64,000 nt of DNA. Origin: JAJZJT01 sp964610905 (GTDB lineage: Bacteria > Actinomycetota > Acidimicrobiia > Acidimicrobiales > RAAP-2). A program made the translations under genes and the position numbers. The first letter of the stretch is position 1, and each line of letters opens with the position of its first letter. This document shows positions 49,786 through 57,703 of the stretch, in pieces. The notes beneath the pieces are model-generated. The model ran no database searches and was not told the origin of the DNA. It saw only the letters and a list, made by a program, of their open reading frames with translations. The DNA lies in the NCBI GenBank assembly GCA_964610905.1, contig CAZSYT010000006.1, forward strand, positions 1-64,000, given 5' to 3'.

Positions 49786-49820
49786 CACCACCGGCCGGGG
49801 GGAGACCCCGGCCGGTGGTG
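49786..49820 (-). terminator. 15-bp perfect hairpin downstream of the alcohol dehydrogenase
   Basis: CACCACCGGCCGGGG (49786-49800) and its exact complement (49806-49820) enclose a 5-nt loop, 36 bp past the stop of the leftward ADH gene. There is no T-tract, so it may act as a GC-rich terminator or mRNA end stabiliser. Confidence 0.6.
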
Positions 49821-49855
49821 GGCTCAGGACGCCGGCGGAACGCCGACGGCGGCGC

Positions 49856-51007
49856 TCAGACGTCGAACTTCACGACACCGCGGATGTTGGTACCGGCGGC
49901 GAGGTCGTCGTACCCGTTCTGCACCTCGTCGAGCGTGTACTCGTTGGTGATCAGCCTGTCGATCTCGAGCAGGCCGGCCTGGTAGAGACGGAGCAGGTTG
50001 GGGATCTGCACCCGCGGGCTGCACGAGCCGAAGACCGTCCCGAGGAGCGCCTGGTTGAACATGGCGAAGTTGAACAGGTTGAGGGACACCTGCTCCTGGT
50101 TGAACGGGGCGATGGCGGTGGCCACGACCCTCCCGTCCTTCGAGGACAGCTGGACGGCCGGGCCGACGAGGTCCCCGGTGAGCACCCCGGGGGTCAGGAT
50201 GACCACGTCTGCCATCCGCCCTTCGGTGAGCTCGGGCAGGAGGAAGGCGGCCTCCATGATCGAAGCGGCGCCGTGGGTCGCCCCGATCTCCTTGGCCCGC
50301 TCGACCTTGAAGGGCAGCGGGTCGACGGCCACGATCTGGCGCGCCCCGGCGAGGCGCGCCCCCTGGATGGCTCCCGAGCCCACGCCGCCGCAGCCGACGA
50401 CGACGACCGTCTCGCCCGGCTTCACCTTCGCCCGGTCGACGGCGGACCCGAAGCCCGTGGAGATGCCGCAGCTGATCAGGGCGGCGGCCTTCAGGGACGC
50501 GCCCGGGTCGATCTTGACCAGGGAGGCCTCGTTGGCCAGCAGCTGCTCGGAGAACGTGCCCAGCTGCGTCATCCGGTTCAGCCGCTGCTCGCCGAGGTGG
50601 TGGCGCCACTGGCCGTCGCTCATCATGGGCCCGGCGAGGGTGCTCATCCCGAGGTCGCAGAGGTACTGCCGACCAGACGCGCACCAGAAGCAGTGGCCGC
50701 AGGCGGGGATGAACGACATGGCGACGTGGTCGCCCTCGGCGAGGGTGTCGACGCCCGGGCCCACCCGGGTGACGACGCCGGCGCCCTCGTGGCCGCCGAT
50801 GATGGGGAACATCGAGTCGACGCCGAACACGCCGAGCACCTCGGGCGCCGCGCTGATGTCGCCCGTGCGCAGGTGCTCGTCCGAGTGGCACATGCCCGCG
50901 TAGGCCATCTGGACGACCACCTCGTGGGGGCCCGGGTCCGCCACCTCGACCTCTTCGATCTTCCAGGGCTCGTGGAGCCCACTGCAGACGGCGGCTCGAG
51001 TCTTCAT
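49856..51007 (-). CDS. NDMA-dependent-type zinc alcohol dehydrogenase, mycofactocin-linked
   Basis: 383 aa medium-chain dehydrogenase. Catalytic zinc ligands are in GMCHSDEH and GGHEGAG plus Cys in LISCGISTGFG; the structural zinc region is ACGHCFWCASGRQYLC, which has three Cys in C-x2-C-x7-C spacing with a His. The NAD loop is VVVVGCGGVGSGAIQGARLA. It fits the NDMA-dependent ADH group, whose tightly held NAD is thought to be re-oxidised by mycofactocin. It sits 222 bp from mftR on the same strand, supporting that role. ATG 51007 has GGGAGG upstream. The alcohol substrate is unknown. Confidence 0.85.
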   Translation of the reverse strand: MKTRAAVCSGLHEPWKIEEVEVADPGPHEVVVQMAYAGMCHSDEHLRTGDISAAPEVLGVFGVDSMFPIIGGHEGAGVVTRVGPGVDTLAEGDHVAMSFIPACGHCFWCASGRQYLCDLGMSTLAGPMMSDGQWRHHLGEQRLNRMTQLGTFSEQLLANEASLVKIDPGASLKAAALISCGISTGFGSAVDRAKVKPGETVVVVGCGGVGSGAIQGARLAGARQIVAVDPLPFKVERAKEIGATHGAASIMEAAFLLPELTEGRMADVVILTPGVLTGDLVGPAVQLSSKDGRVVATAIAPFNQEQVSLNLFNFAMFNQALLGTVFGSCSPRVQIPNLLRLYQAGLLEIDRLITNEYTLDEVQNGYDDLAAGTNIRGVVKFDV

Positions 51008-51229
51008 CGGCGATGTCCTCCCCTGTCTGTCGGCCGGTGGCCGTGGCCGCTGCGGCGCTGGCGCCCGGTTCGACGGCGACCACCGCCGTCACGCTCAGCA
51101 TCGCGCCGGCGCCGCGGCGGCGCCAGCAGGCCGGGGCCAGGGATCAGACGGTGCCGGCGGTGGGCGCCGGTCGCCGCGGACCGTCGGCGCGGGCGGGGCG
51201 GCCGACAGGGAGGCTCCGGTCCGATCCGC

Positions 51230-51841
51230 TCAGGCGCACCCGGAGGCGAGGATCGTGAACGCCTCGTCGAGGCAGCGGTCGAGGTCCTCGCCGGGGTGGG
51301 CCGCCCACACGGTGAAGGCGGCGAGGGCGGCGCCGAGGCAGGCACGTGCGACCGTCTGGGGCCCCAGGTCGTCGGGGCGTGCGCCCAGCCTCCGGGCGGC
51401 GAACTCGGCGACCACGTCGCACCACGCCTGGTACTGGACGGCCGAGTGGGCGACGAGGGCGGGCACGGTGGCGGTCAGCTCGATGCGGATGCGCAGCTCG
51501 TCGAGCTCGCCGGCACCGAACCGGTTGGTGGCGACGACCGCCGTGCGGACCACGTCCACCATGGGCTCGTCGTCGGGGGCCCGCCGGAGCCGCTCGCGGA
51601 GCCGCTCGAGCTCGGCGTCGAACTCGCCCCACACCACGTCCGCCTTGGTGGCGAAGTAGCGGAAGAAGGTGCGCCGGGCGATGCCCGCGGCGTCGGCGAT
51701 GTCGTCGACCGTCGTCGCCTCGAACCCGTCCCGGGCGAACAGCCGGAGGGCGACCTCGCTCAGGCGGGCCCGGGTGGTGCGCGGTCGGCGCCCCCGTGCC
51801 GCCTCGGTGTGGGCACCGGTCCGACCCGGTTCTCCTCGCAT
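51230..51841 (-). CDS. mftR: Mycofactocin system TetR-family regulator MftR
   Basis: 203 aa. The HTH is LSEVALRLFARDGFEATTVDDIADAAGIARRTFFRYF (residues 26-62, shown here as two joined helical parts), with FFRYFATKADVVWGEF being the MftR-like recognition end. The ligand domain is typical of TetR. In mycobacteria MftR represses mftA and responds to long-chain acyl-CoA. It is divergent from mftA with 88 bp between the starts, which contain two palindromes. ATG 51841 has GGGAG nearby and a CAGAAT hexamer 9 nt upstream. Confidence 0.9.
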   Translation of the reverse strand: MRGEPGRTGAHTEAARGRRPRTTRARLSEVALRLFARDGFEATTVDDIADAAGIARRTFFRYFATKADVVWGEFDAELERLRERLRRAPDDEPMVDVVRTAVVATNRFGAGELDELRIRIELTATVPALVAHSAVQYQAWCDVVAEFAARRLGARPDDLGPQTVARACLGAALAAFTVWAAHPGEDLDRCLDEAFTILASGCA

Positions 51842-51850
51842 GGGGCTCCC

Positions 51851-51884
51851 ATTCTGGCATCGAGTGCACTAATGTGGTCACCAC
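51851..51884. promoter_or_regulatory. mftR/mftA divergent promoter with palindromes
   Basis: AGTGCACT (51863-51870) and GTGGT-C-ACCAC (51874-51884) are inverted repeats. A plus-strand -10 TAATGT (51870-51875) lies between and partly inside them, and a minus-strand CAGAAT (51851-51856) faces mftR. A repressor bound here would control mftA and probably mftR. The link to MftR is inference. Confidence 0.5.
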
Positions 51885-51929
51885 CGTCACGGCACCCGCC
51901 GGCGGGGACTGCGAGCACCGGAGGACGCC

Positions 51930-52067
51930 ATGACCGATCCTGCCACCGAGACCACCACGGACGCCCGGAACGGGGCCGAGGACGCCGCCGCCGACGACAC
52001 CGGCCTCGTCGAGGTCGACCTCATCGTCGAGGACGTGTCGATCGACGGCATGTGCGGCGTCTACTGA
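51930..52067 (+). CDS. mftA: Mycofactocin precursor peptide MftA
   Basis: 45 aa. The acidic leader (TDPATETTTD...) ends with the invariant core VEDVSIDGMCGVY. MftC acts on the C-terminal Val-Tyr pair, decarboxylating Tyr and forming a lactam; later steps give the redox-active cofactor, which is glycosylated. The ATG has a GGAGG site 7 nt upstream. The stop TGA overlaps an ATG (TGATG) opening a 19-codon frame that leads into mftB. The C-terminus is intact, so the system should be functional. Confidence 0.97.
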   Translation: MTDPATETTTDARNGAEDAAADDTGLVEVDLIVEDVSIDGMCGVY

Positions 52068-52126
52068 TGCCGAGCTCCGCCGCCGGACGGACGACGCACC
52101 TGCTGGCCCCGTGCGCACGACCGTGA
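52067..52126 (+). other. 19-codon frame bridging mftA and mftB
   Basis: ATG 52067 overlaps the mftA stop (TGATG), and the frame's own stop at 52124-52126 overlaps GTG 52123 of mftB (GTGA). Its product would be a 19-mer starting MPSSAAGRTT. The double overlap suggests a coupling device; a real peptide is unproven. Confidence 0.35.
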
Positions 52127-52491
52127 GCACGACCGTGCGCACGGGGGTCGACGCCTTCGACGCCGGGGCGCCGTGGCAGCTGCACCCCCAGGTGTCGCTG
52201 CGTCCCGAGCCCTTCGGCGCCCTCGCCTACCACTTCGGGACGCGCCGGCTGTCGTTCCTCAAGACGCGCCGGCTCGTCGACGTCGTCGAGGGACTGGCTG
52301 CCCACCCCGACGCCCTCGAGGCGTGCGCCGCCGCCGGGGTGACGTCCGAGGAGCTGCCCGTCTACCGCCGGGCGCTCACCGCCCTGGCCGGCTCGGGCAT
52401 GATCTGCCGGCGCGACGACGGGCCCTCGGGCCGGGCCGCGCCCGCAGGCGACGAGCCCGCCCTCGCACGCGGAGCAGGAGCAGGCGCATGA
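52123..52491 (+). CDS. mftB: Mycofactocin peptide chaperone MftB
   Basis: 122 aa. A PqqD-like RiPP recognition element binds the MftA leader and delivers it to the radical SAM enzyme MftC. PWQLHPQVSLRPEPFGALAY and FGTRRLSFLKTRRLVDVVEG are the family hallmarks. A low-complexity tail follows residue 90. GTG 52123 was chosen because it overlaps the bridging frame; GTG 52111 is 4 codons earlier in frame. The stop overlaps mftC ATG by 4 nt. Confidence 0.95.
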   Translation: MSTTVRTGVDAFDAGAPWQLHPQVSLRPEPFGALAYHFGTRRLSFLKTRRLVDVVEGLAAHPDALEACAAAGVTSEELPVYRRALTALAGSGMICRRDDGPSGRAAPAGDEPALARGAGAGA

Positions 52492-53702
52492 GCACCACCG
52501 CCGCAGGCGCCGCGCCCACCCGTCTGGTCGACAACTTCGAGCAGGGCCTCGACGCGCCGATCTGCCTCACCTGGGAGCTCACCTACGCCTGCAACCTGGC
52601 GTGCGTCCACTGCCTCTCCAGCTCGGGCCGGCGCGACCCCCGCGAGCTCACGACGGCCGAGTGCCGGGCGCTCATCGACGAGTTCGAGCGGATGCAGATC
52701 TTCTACGTCAACATCGGGGGCGGGGAGCCGACGGTCCGGGCGGACTTCTTCGACCTGGTGTCGTACGCCACCGAGCACCACGTCGGGGTGAAGTTCTCGA
52801 CCAACGGGTCACGGCTCAGCGCGGCGGTCGCCGAGCGCCTGGCGCGGAGCGACTACGTCGACGTGCAGATCAGCCTCGACGGAGCCACTCCCGAGGTGAA
52901 CGACGCCGTGCGCGGCCCGGGCTCCTACGCCATGGCGGTCGGTGCCATGGAGCGCCTCGCCGAGGCGGGCATGACGGGCTTCAAGGTGTCGGTCGTCGTG
53001 ACGCGCCACAACGTCGGCCAGCTCGACGAGCACCTGGCGATGGCCGACCGCTTCGGTGCCCAGCTCCGGCTCACCCGGCTGCGGCCCTCCGGGCGAGGCG
53101 CTGACGTGTGGGACGAGCTCCACCCCACCGCCGACCAGCAGGAGGGGCTCTACCGCTGGCTCCTCGACCACGGCGAGTCGGTCCTGACCGGCGACTCGTT
53201 CTTCCACTTGGCCGCCTACGGCGAGCCCTTGCCCGGGCTCAACCTGTGCGGCGCCGGCAGGGTGGTGTGCCTGGTGGACCCGGTGGGGGACGTCTACGCC
53301 TGCCCCTTCGCCATCCACGAGCAGTTCCGGGCGGGGAGCGTCCGCGACCCCGGCGGGTTCGCCGCCCTGTGGCGGGACGCGCCGCTCTTCGCCGAGCTCC
53401 GCGCCCCGGGCTCCGGGGGTGCCTGCCGGTCCTGCGGGCACTTCGACGCCTGCCGGGGCGGGTGCATGGCGGCCAAGTTCTTCACCGGTCTCCCCCTCGA
53501 CGGGCCCGACCCCGAGTGCGTGCTCGGGCACGGGCGCGCCGCCCTCGAGCGCCGCGACACCACGGCCGTCGCACCACGACCCTCGCCCGACCACTCGCGT
53601 CGGGCCCGGCGGGGGGACCCGGCCCCCGTGCCCGTGGTGCTCGGTCGGCCGGTGCGCAGCTGCGACGAGCACCCCCTCTCCGGGTTCGCCCCGGCGCGCT
53701 GA
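52488..53702 (+). CDS. mftC: Mycofactocin radical SAM maturase MftC
   Basis: 404 aa. The radical SAM cluster motif is CNLACVHC in ELTYACNLACVHCLSSSG; the GGEP SAM motif is in YVNIGGGEPTVRADFF. The C-terminal SPASM/twitch part has Cys-rich segments (LNLCGAGRVVC, YACPF, GACRSCGHFDACRGGCMAAK) for auxiliary clusters. It decarboxylates the MftA Tyr and then forms a C-C bond between Tyr and Val. An extended basic tail ends in RSCDEHPLSGF. ATG 52488 overlaps the mftB stop. Confidence 0.96.
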   Translation: MSTTAAGAAPTRLVDNFEQGLDAPICLTWELTYACNLACVHCLSSSGRRDPRELTTAECRALIDEFERMQIFYVNIGGGEPTVRADFFDLVSYATEHHVGVKFSTNGSRLSAAVAERLARSDYVDVQISLDGATPEVNDAVRGPGSYAMAVGAMERLAEAGMTGFKVSVVVTRHNVGQLDEHLAMADRFGAQLRLTRLRPSGRGADVWDELHPTADQQEGLYRWLLDHGESVLTGDSFFHLAAYGEPLPGLNLCGAGRVVCLVDPVGDVYACPFAIHEQFRAGSVRDPGGFAALWRDAPLFAELRAPGSGGACRSCGHFDACRGGCMAAKFFTGLPLDGPDPECVLGHGRAALERRDTTAVAPRPSPDHSRRARRGDPAPVPVVLGRPVRSCDEHPLSGFAPAR

Positions 53703-53705
53703 CCG

Positions 53706-55700
53706 GTGGGCTCGCTCGTCGAACCCGTCGTCGTGGCGGGGCGCACCGCCCCGTCCCGCGTGGTCTTCGGCGCGCACGTCACGAACCTCGGGTCCGGCCG
53801 TTCCCTCGGCCCCCGGCACGTCGCCTACTACCGCGAACGGGCGGCCGGCGGCGCGGGCGTGGTCGTCACGGAGACGGCCTCCGTGCACCCCTCCGACTGG
53901 CCCTACGAGCGGGCCCCGCTGGCGTCGGCGTGCGCGCCGGGCTGGCAGGCCCTGGCCGAGGCGTGCCGGCCCTTCGGCACCCTCGTGCTGGCCTCGCTCG
54001 GCCACAGCGGTGCCCAGGGGTCGAGCGCGTACGGACAGGAGGCCCTGTGGGCCCCGTCCCCCGTGCCCGACGCCGTCTCGCGGGAGCTGCCGCGAGCGAT
54101 GGAGGACGACGACGTCACCGCACTGGTCGCCGGCTTCGCCGACGCGGCTGGCCGCGCCGTCGAGTCCGGCCTCGGCGGGGTCGAGGTCGACATCGGGCCC
54201 CGCTCGCTGCTCAGGCAGTTCCACTCGGGGCTGACCAACCACCGCGACGACGCCTACGGCTCGGACCGCCTCCGCCTCACCCGCGAGGTGCTCGGCGCGG
54301 TGCGCGAGCGGGTCGGCCCCGGCACCGTCGTGGCCGCTCGGCTGTGCGCCGACGAGCTCGCGCCCTGGGCCGGCATCACCCCCGACCAGGCTCGCGACCA
54401 CGTCATCGCCCTGGCTCCCCTGCTCGACGTGGTCACGGTGGTACGCGGGGGGCCGTTCTCGACCGCTTTCGAGCGACCCGACGCGCACACCCCTCCCACC
54501 TTCAACCGCGCCCTCTGTCGCGACCTGCGGGCCGCTGCCGCAGGGTCCGTCCTTGTCGTCCTGCAGGGAAGCGTCGTGGACCCGGCCGACGCGCAGGCCG
54601 CTCTCGACGACGGTACGGCCGACCTGGTCGAGATGACCCGGGCCCAGGTGGCCGACCCCCGTCTCGTGCGCCTCGTGCGCGCCGGCACGCCGGAGCGGGT
54701 CCGGCCCTGCATCCGGTGCAACCAGGCGTGCCAGGTGCGCGACGCGCGCAACCCGCTCGTCTCGTGCGTCGGGGAGCCGCGCAGCGGCTACGAGACCGGC
54801 GAGCCGGAGGTCGCCGCGCCGGAGGTCGCCGCGCCGGAGGTCGCCCGGCAGCCGAGTGCCGTGCCGGTCCGCGGGTCGACCGGGCCGCGCCGTCCCGCCG
54901 TCGTCGTGGTCGGAGCCGGAGTGGCGGGACTCGAGTGCGCCCGAGTCCTCGCCCAGCGGGGTCGGCGGGTCCGGGTCCTCGAGCGCACCTCGGCCGTCGG
55001 AGGCATGGCGGCACGGGTAGCCGTCGGGCCGGGGCGCACACCGCTCGACGCGCTCGCCGCGTGGCTCGAGGCCGAGTGCCGCGCCCTCGGAGTGGCGCTC
55101 GAGACCGGCACCGACGTGACTGCGTCGGACCTCGACCGGGCGGTCGCCGGCGGCGAAGCGGTCGTGCTGGCCACCGGGTCGCGTCCCGGGCCCCTTCCTT
55201 TCGCCGCGGGCGACGGCGTCGCCGTCCTCGACGCTCCGACCGCCCTCGACGGCAGCCCCGACGCGCTGCCGGCCGGCCCGGTCGTCGTCCACGACCCGGT
55301 CGGCGGGCCCGTCGGCGTGGCGATGGCCGAGTGGCTGGCCGCCGAGGGGCGCGCCGTGTCGCTCGTCACGCCCGACCCCGTCGCGGGCACCCTGCTGTCG
55401 CTCACGGGCGACCTGGCCGACGCCAACGCCCGGCTGCAGCGCGCCGGGGTTCGGCGCGAGCTCCGGGCGCGGCTGCGCGGGGTCGCCGCCGGTACGGCGG
55501 TCGTCGAGCACGTCTGGACCGGCGAGCGGCACGACGTGCCCTGCGCCGTCGTCGTCGACTGCGGGCCCCGGCTGCCCGACGACACCCTGGCCGCCGTACG
55601 TCCCGGCCTCCCGCGGGCGGGCGACTGCGTGGCCCCCCGGACGGTGCTCGAGGCCGTGCTCGAAGGTCGTCGGCGCGCGCTCGAGGTGACGGCGCGATGA
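53706..55700 (+). CDS. Mycofactocin-system FadH/OYE-family oxidoreductase 1
   Basis: 664 aa. An OYE-type FMN TIM barrel (1-340), a Cys cluster CIRCNQACQV with a fourth Cys 11 residues on for a 4Fe-4S centre, a PEVAA repeat linker, and an FAD/NAD(P)-binding half (PAVVVVGAGVAGLECARVLA onward). This is the dienoyl-CoA reductase/trimethylamine-dehydrogenase layout. The barrel is divergent: the substrate-site HxxH region reads VEVDIGPRS, lacking both His. It starts 3 nt after mftC. Families of this type are known only beside mycofactocin genes; the substrate is unknown. Confidence 0.88.
   Translation: MGSLVEPVVVAGRTAPSRVVFGAHVTNLGSGRSLGPRHVAYYRERAAGGAGVVVTETASVHPSDWPYERAPLASACAPGWQALAEACRPFGTLVLASLGHSGAQGSSAYGQEALWAPSPVPDAVSRELPRAMEDDDVTALVAGFADAAGRAVESGLGGVEVDIGPRSLLRQFHSGLTNHRDDAYGSDRLRLTREVLGAVRERVGPGTVVAARLCADELAPWAGITPDQARDHVIALAPLLDVVTVVRGGPFSTAFERPDAHTPPTFNRALCRDLRAAAAGSVLVVLQGSVVDPADAQAALDDGTADLVEMTRAQVADPRLVRLVRAGTPERVRPCIRCNQACQVRDARNPLVSCVGEPRSGYETGEPEVAAPEVAAPEVARQPSAVPVRGSTGPRRPAVVVVGAGVAGLECARVLAQRGRRVRVLERTSAVGGMAARVAVGPGRTPLDALAAWLEAECRALGVALETGTDVTASDLDRAVAGGEAVVLATGSRPGPLPFAAGDGVAVLDAPTALDGSPDALPAGPVVVHDPVGGPVGVAMAEWLAAEGRAVSLVTPDPVAGTLLSLTGDLADANARLQRAGVRRELRARLRGVAAGTAVVEHVWTGERHDVPCAVVVDCGPRLPDDTLAAVRPGLPRAGDCVAPRTVLEAVLEGRRRALEVTAR
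54801..54845 (+). repeat. Three tandem 15-bp units in the OYE1 linker
   Basis: Units of GCGCCGGAGGTCGCC (the first begins GAG) encode EPEVA-APEVA-APEVA between the Fe-S motif and the FAD domain. Confidence 0.92.
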
Positions 55701-57703
55701 GCGGCACCGGCCCGACGCGCCACCTCTTCACCCCGCTGCGGCTGGGCCCCGTCACCGTGGCCAACCGCATCGTGTTCTCGGCTCACCTGACCAACTACGC
55801 CGAGGACGGCCTGCCGACCGCGCAGCACGCCGCCTACTACGCGGCACGGGCGGCCGGAGGCGCCGGCCTCGTCATCACCGAGGAGCACTCGACCCACCGC
55901 ACCGACTGGCCCTACGAGAAGCTCATCCACGGCTTCGACCGGGCCGTGGTCCCCGGCTACCGTCGGATCACCGACGCCGTCCACGCCCACGGGGTGCCGA
56001 TCTTCGCCCAGCTCAACCACAACGGCGGCCAGGCGTCGAGCATGTACTCACGGCTTCCCGTCTGGGCCCCGAGCCCCGTTCCCGACCCGCTCTTCCGCGA
56101 GGTCCCCAAGGCCGTCGACGAGGCCGAGATCGCAGAGGTCGTCGCCGGGTACGCCACCGTGGCCGAGCACTGCCGGGCAGGAGGCTTCGACGGCGTCGAG
56201 CTGCAGTGCTCGCACTCGTCGATCGTCCGAGGCTTCCTCTCCCCCGCCACGAACCGGCGGACCGACGGCTACGGCGGCTCGCTGGCCAACCGAGCACGCC
56301 TGCTGCTCGAGATCGTCGACGCCGTGCGCGCCGTGCTCGGCGACGACCTGGCCCTCGGGGTGCGCCTCTGCGGCGACGAGCTCATCGAGGGCGGGACGAC
56401 CATCGACGACGCCGTGGCCGTCGCCCGAATGGTGGCGGAGACGGGCAAGGTCGACTACCTCAACACGTCGATCGGCGTGGCGACGGCGACGCTGTTCATG
56501 ATCGAGGCGAGCATGCAGGTGCCCCCGGGCTACGCGCTCTTCGTGCCCAGCGCGCTCCGCGCCGCCGTCGACCTGCCGGTCGTCGGCGTGGGGCGCTTCA
56601 AGGACCCGGTGCAGGCCGACCGCGCCGTCGACGAAGGTGCCTGCGACCTCGTGGGCGTGGTGCGGGGCCAGATCGCGGATGCCGACTTCGGCGCCAAGGC
56701 GCGCGCCGGCCAGTCGACCGACATCCGGACGTGCCTCTCGTGCAACCAGGAGTGCGTCGGACGCATGGGGCTCAACCGCTGGCTCGGCTGCATCGAGAAC
56801 CCGCGCACCGGGCGCGAAGCGGTCCCCCTCCCCCCGCCGACGAGGCGGCGCCGCGTCGTGGTGGTCGGCGGTGGGCCCGGTGGCCTGCAGGCGGCGGTGA
56901 CCGCCGCCGAGCGGGGGCACGACGTCGTGCTCCTCGAACGCCAGGCCCGCCTCGGAGGCCAGGCGCAGCTGGCGGCCTCGGTGCCGTCACGGGCCGAGTT
57001 CCTCGACCTCGTCCGCAACCTGGCGGCCAGTGCCCGCCGCCTCGGCGTCGACGTCCGCACCGGCGTCGAGGCCACGGCCGACCTCGTGCTCGGGGAGCGG
57101 CCCGACGCGGTGGTGCTCGCCACCGGGTCACGCCCGTCGCGCCCGTGGTGGGCCGGGGACGAGCCCCGGGTCGTCGACGTCCGCGACGTCCTCGAGGGGC
57201 GTGCGGATCCCCGCGGCACGGTCGTCGTCGTCGACGAGCTCGGGTTCCACCAGGCCACCTCCGTGGCCGAGCTGCTGGCCGACCGGGGCTGCCAAGTGGA
57301 GGTCGTCACCCCAGGGATGGTCGTGGGCCAGGACCTCGGGGTGACCCTCGACATGGAGACCTGGACGGTGAAGGCCCACCGCAAGGGGATCGCGCAGTCG
57401 ACCGACCTCGTCCCGATGGGCGTCTCGGTCGAGGCGGGCGCCGGCGCGGGCGAGGAGGGCGCCGGCGCGGGCAGGGACCGGGCGCCCGCGCTGGTCCTGG
57501 CCCTGCAGCACCACCCCACGGGGACCGACGAGGAGCGCCGGTGCGACTGGGTCGTCTGCGCCGTCCACCCCCAGGTCGAGGACGAACTGTGGCGGGCCCT
57601 GCGCGACTGCGGGCACCCGGTGCACCGGGTCGGCGACTGCCTGGCCCCCCGCCGGGCCCATGCCGCCGTCGTCGAGGGCCACCGGGTGGCGGTGTCGCTG
57701 TGA
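55697..57703 (+). CDS. Mycofactocin-system FadH/OYE-family oxidoreductase 2
   Basis: 668 aa with the same architecture as its neighbour. The barrel has FAQLNHNGGQASSMYSRLPV and a better preserved active-site region, VELQCSHSSIVRGFLSP then TNRRTDGYGGS, keeping the second His. The 4Fe-4S motif is CLSCNQECVGRMGLNRW with a later Cys in LGCIENP. The FAD domain opens RVVVVGGGPGGLQAAVTAAE. A Gly/Ala-rich insert lies near residue 580. ATG 55697 overlaps the OYE1 stop. It may pass electrons from its substrate, or reduced mycofactocin, to the ETF encoded next. Confidence 0.9.
   Translation: MSGTGPTRHLFTPLRLGPVTVANRIVFSAHLTNYAEDGLPTAQHAAYYAARAAGGAGLVITEEHSTHRTDWPYEKLIHGFDRAVVPGYRRITDAVHAHGVPIFAQLNHNGGQASSMYSRLPVWAPSPVPDPLFREVPKAVDEAEIAEVVAGYATVAEHCRAGGFDGVELQCSHSSIVRGFLSPATNRRTDGYGGSLANRARLLLEIVDAVRAVLGDDLALGVRLCGDELIEGGTTIDDAVAVARMVAETGKVDYLNTSIGVATATLFMIEASMQVPPGYALFVPSALRAAVDLPVVGVGRFKDPVQADRAVDEGACDLVGVVRGQIADADFGAKARAGQSTDIRTCLSCNQECVGRMGLNRWLGCIENPRTGREAVPLPPPTRRRRVVVVGGGPGGLQAAVTAAERGHDVVLLERQARLGGQAQLAASVPSRAEFLDLVRNLAASARRLGVDVRTGVEATADLVLGERPDAVVLATGSRPSRPWWAGDEPRVVDVRDVLEGRADPRGTVVVVDELGFHQATSVAELLADRGCQVEVVTPGMVVGQDLGVTLDMETWTVKAHRKGIAQSTDLVPMGVSVEAGAGAGEEGAGAGRDRAPALVLALQHHPTGTDEERRCDWVVCAVHPQVEDELWRALRDCGHPVHRVGDCLAPRRAHAAVVEGHRVAVSL

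Larger units (their letters stand above)
49384..49855. other. Repeat-rich intergenic region with an assembly gap
   Basis: No gene is supported. 49544-49602 carries several GGGCCCGGATCGTC-type units. 49636-49735 is 100 N. The 55 bases before the gap (49581-49635) and after it (49736-49790) are identical. The region ends in a strong hairpin behind the alcohol dehydrogenase gene. Confidence 0.9.

Noticed and set aside
49436..49791. Open frames that run through the N gap
   Set aside because: They depend on undetermined bases and on repeat sequence; neither strand shows a protein family.
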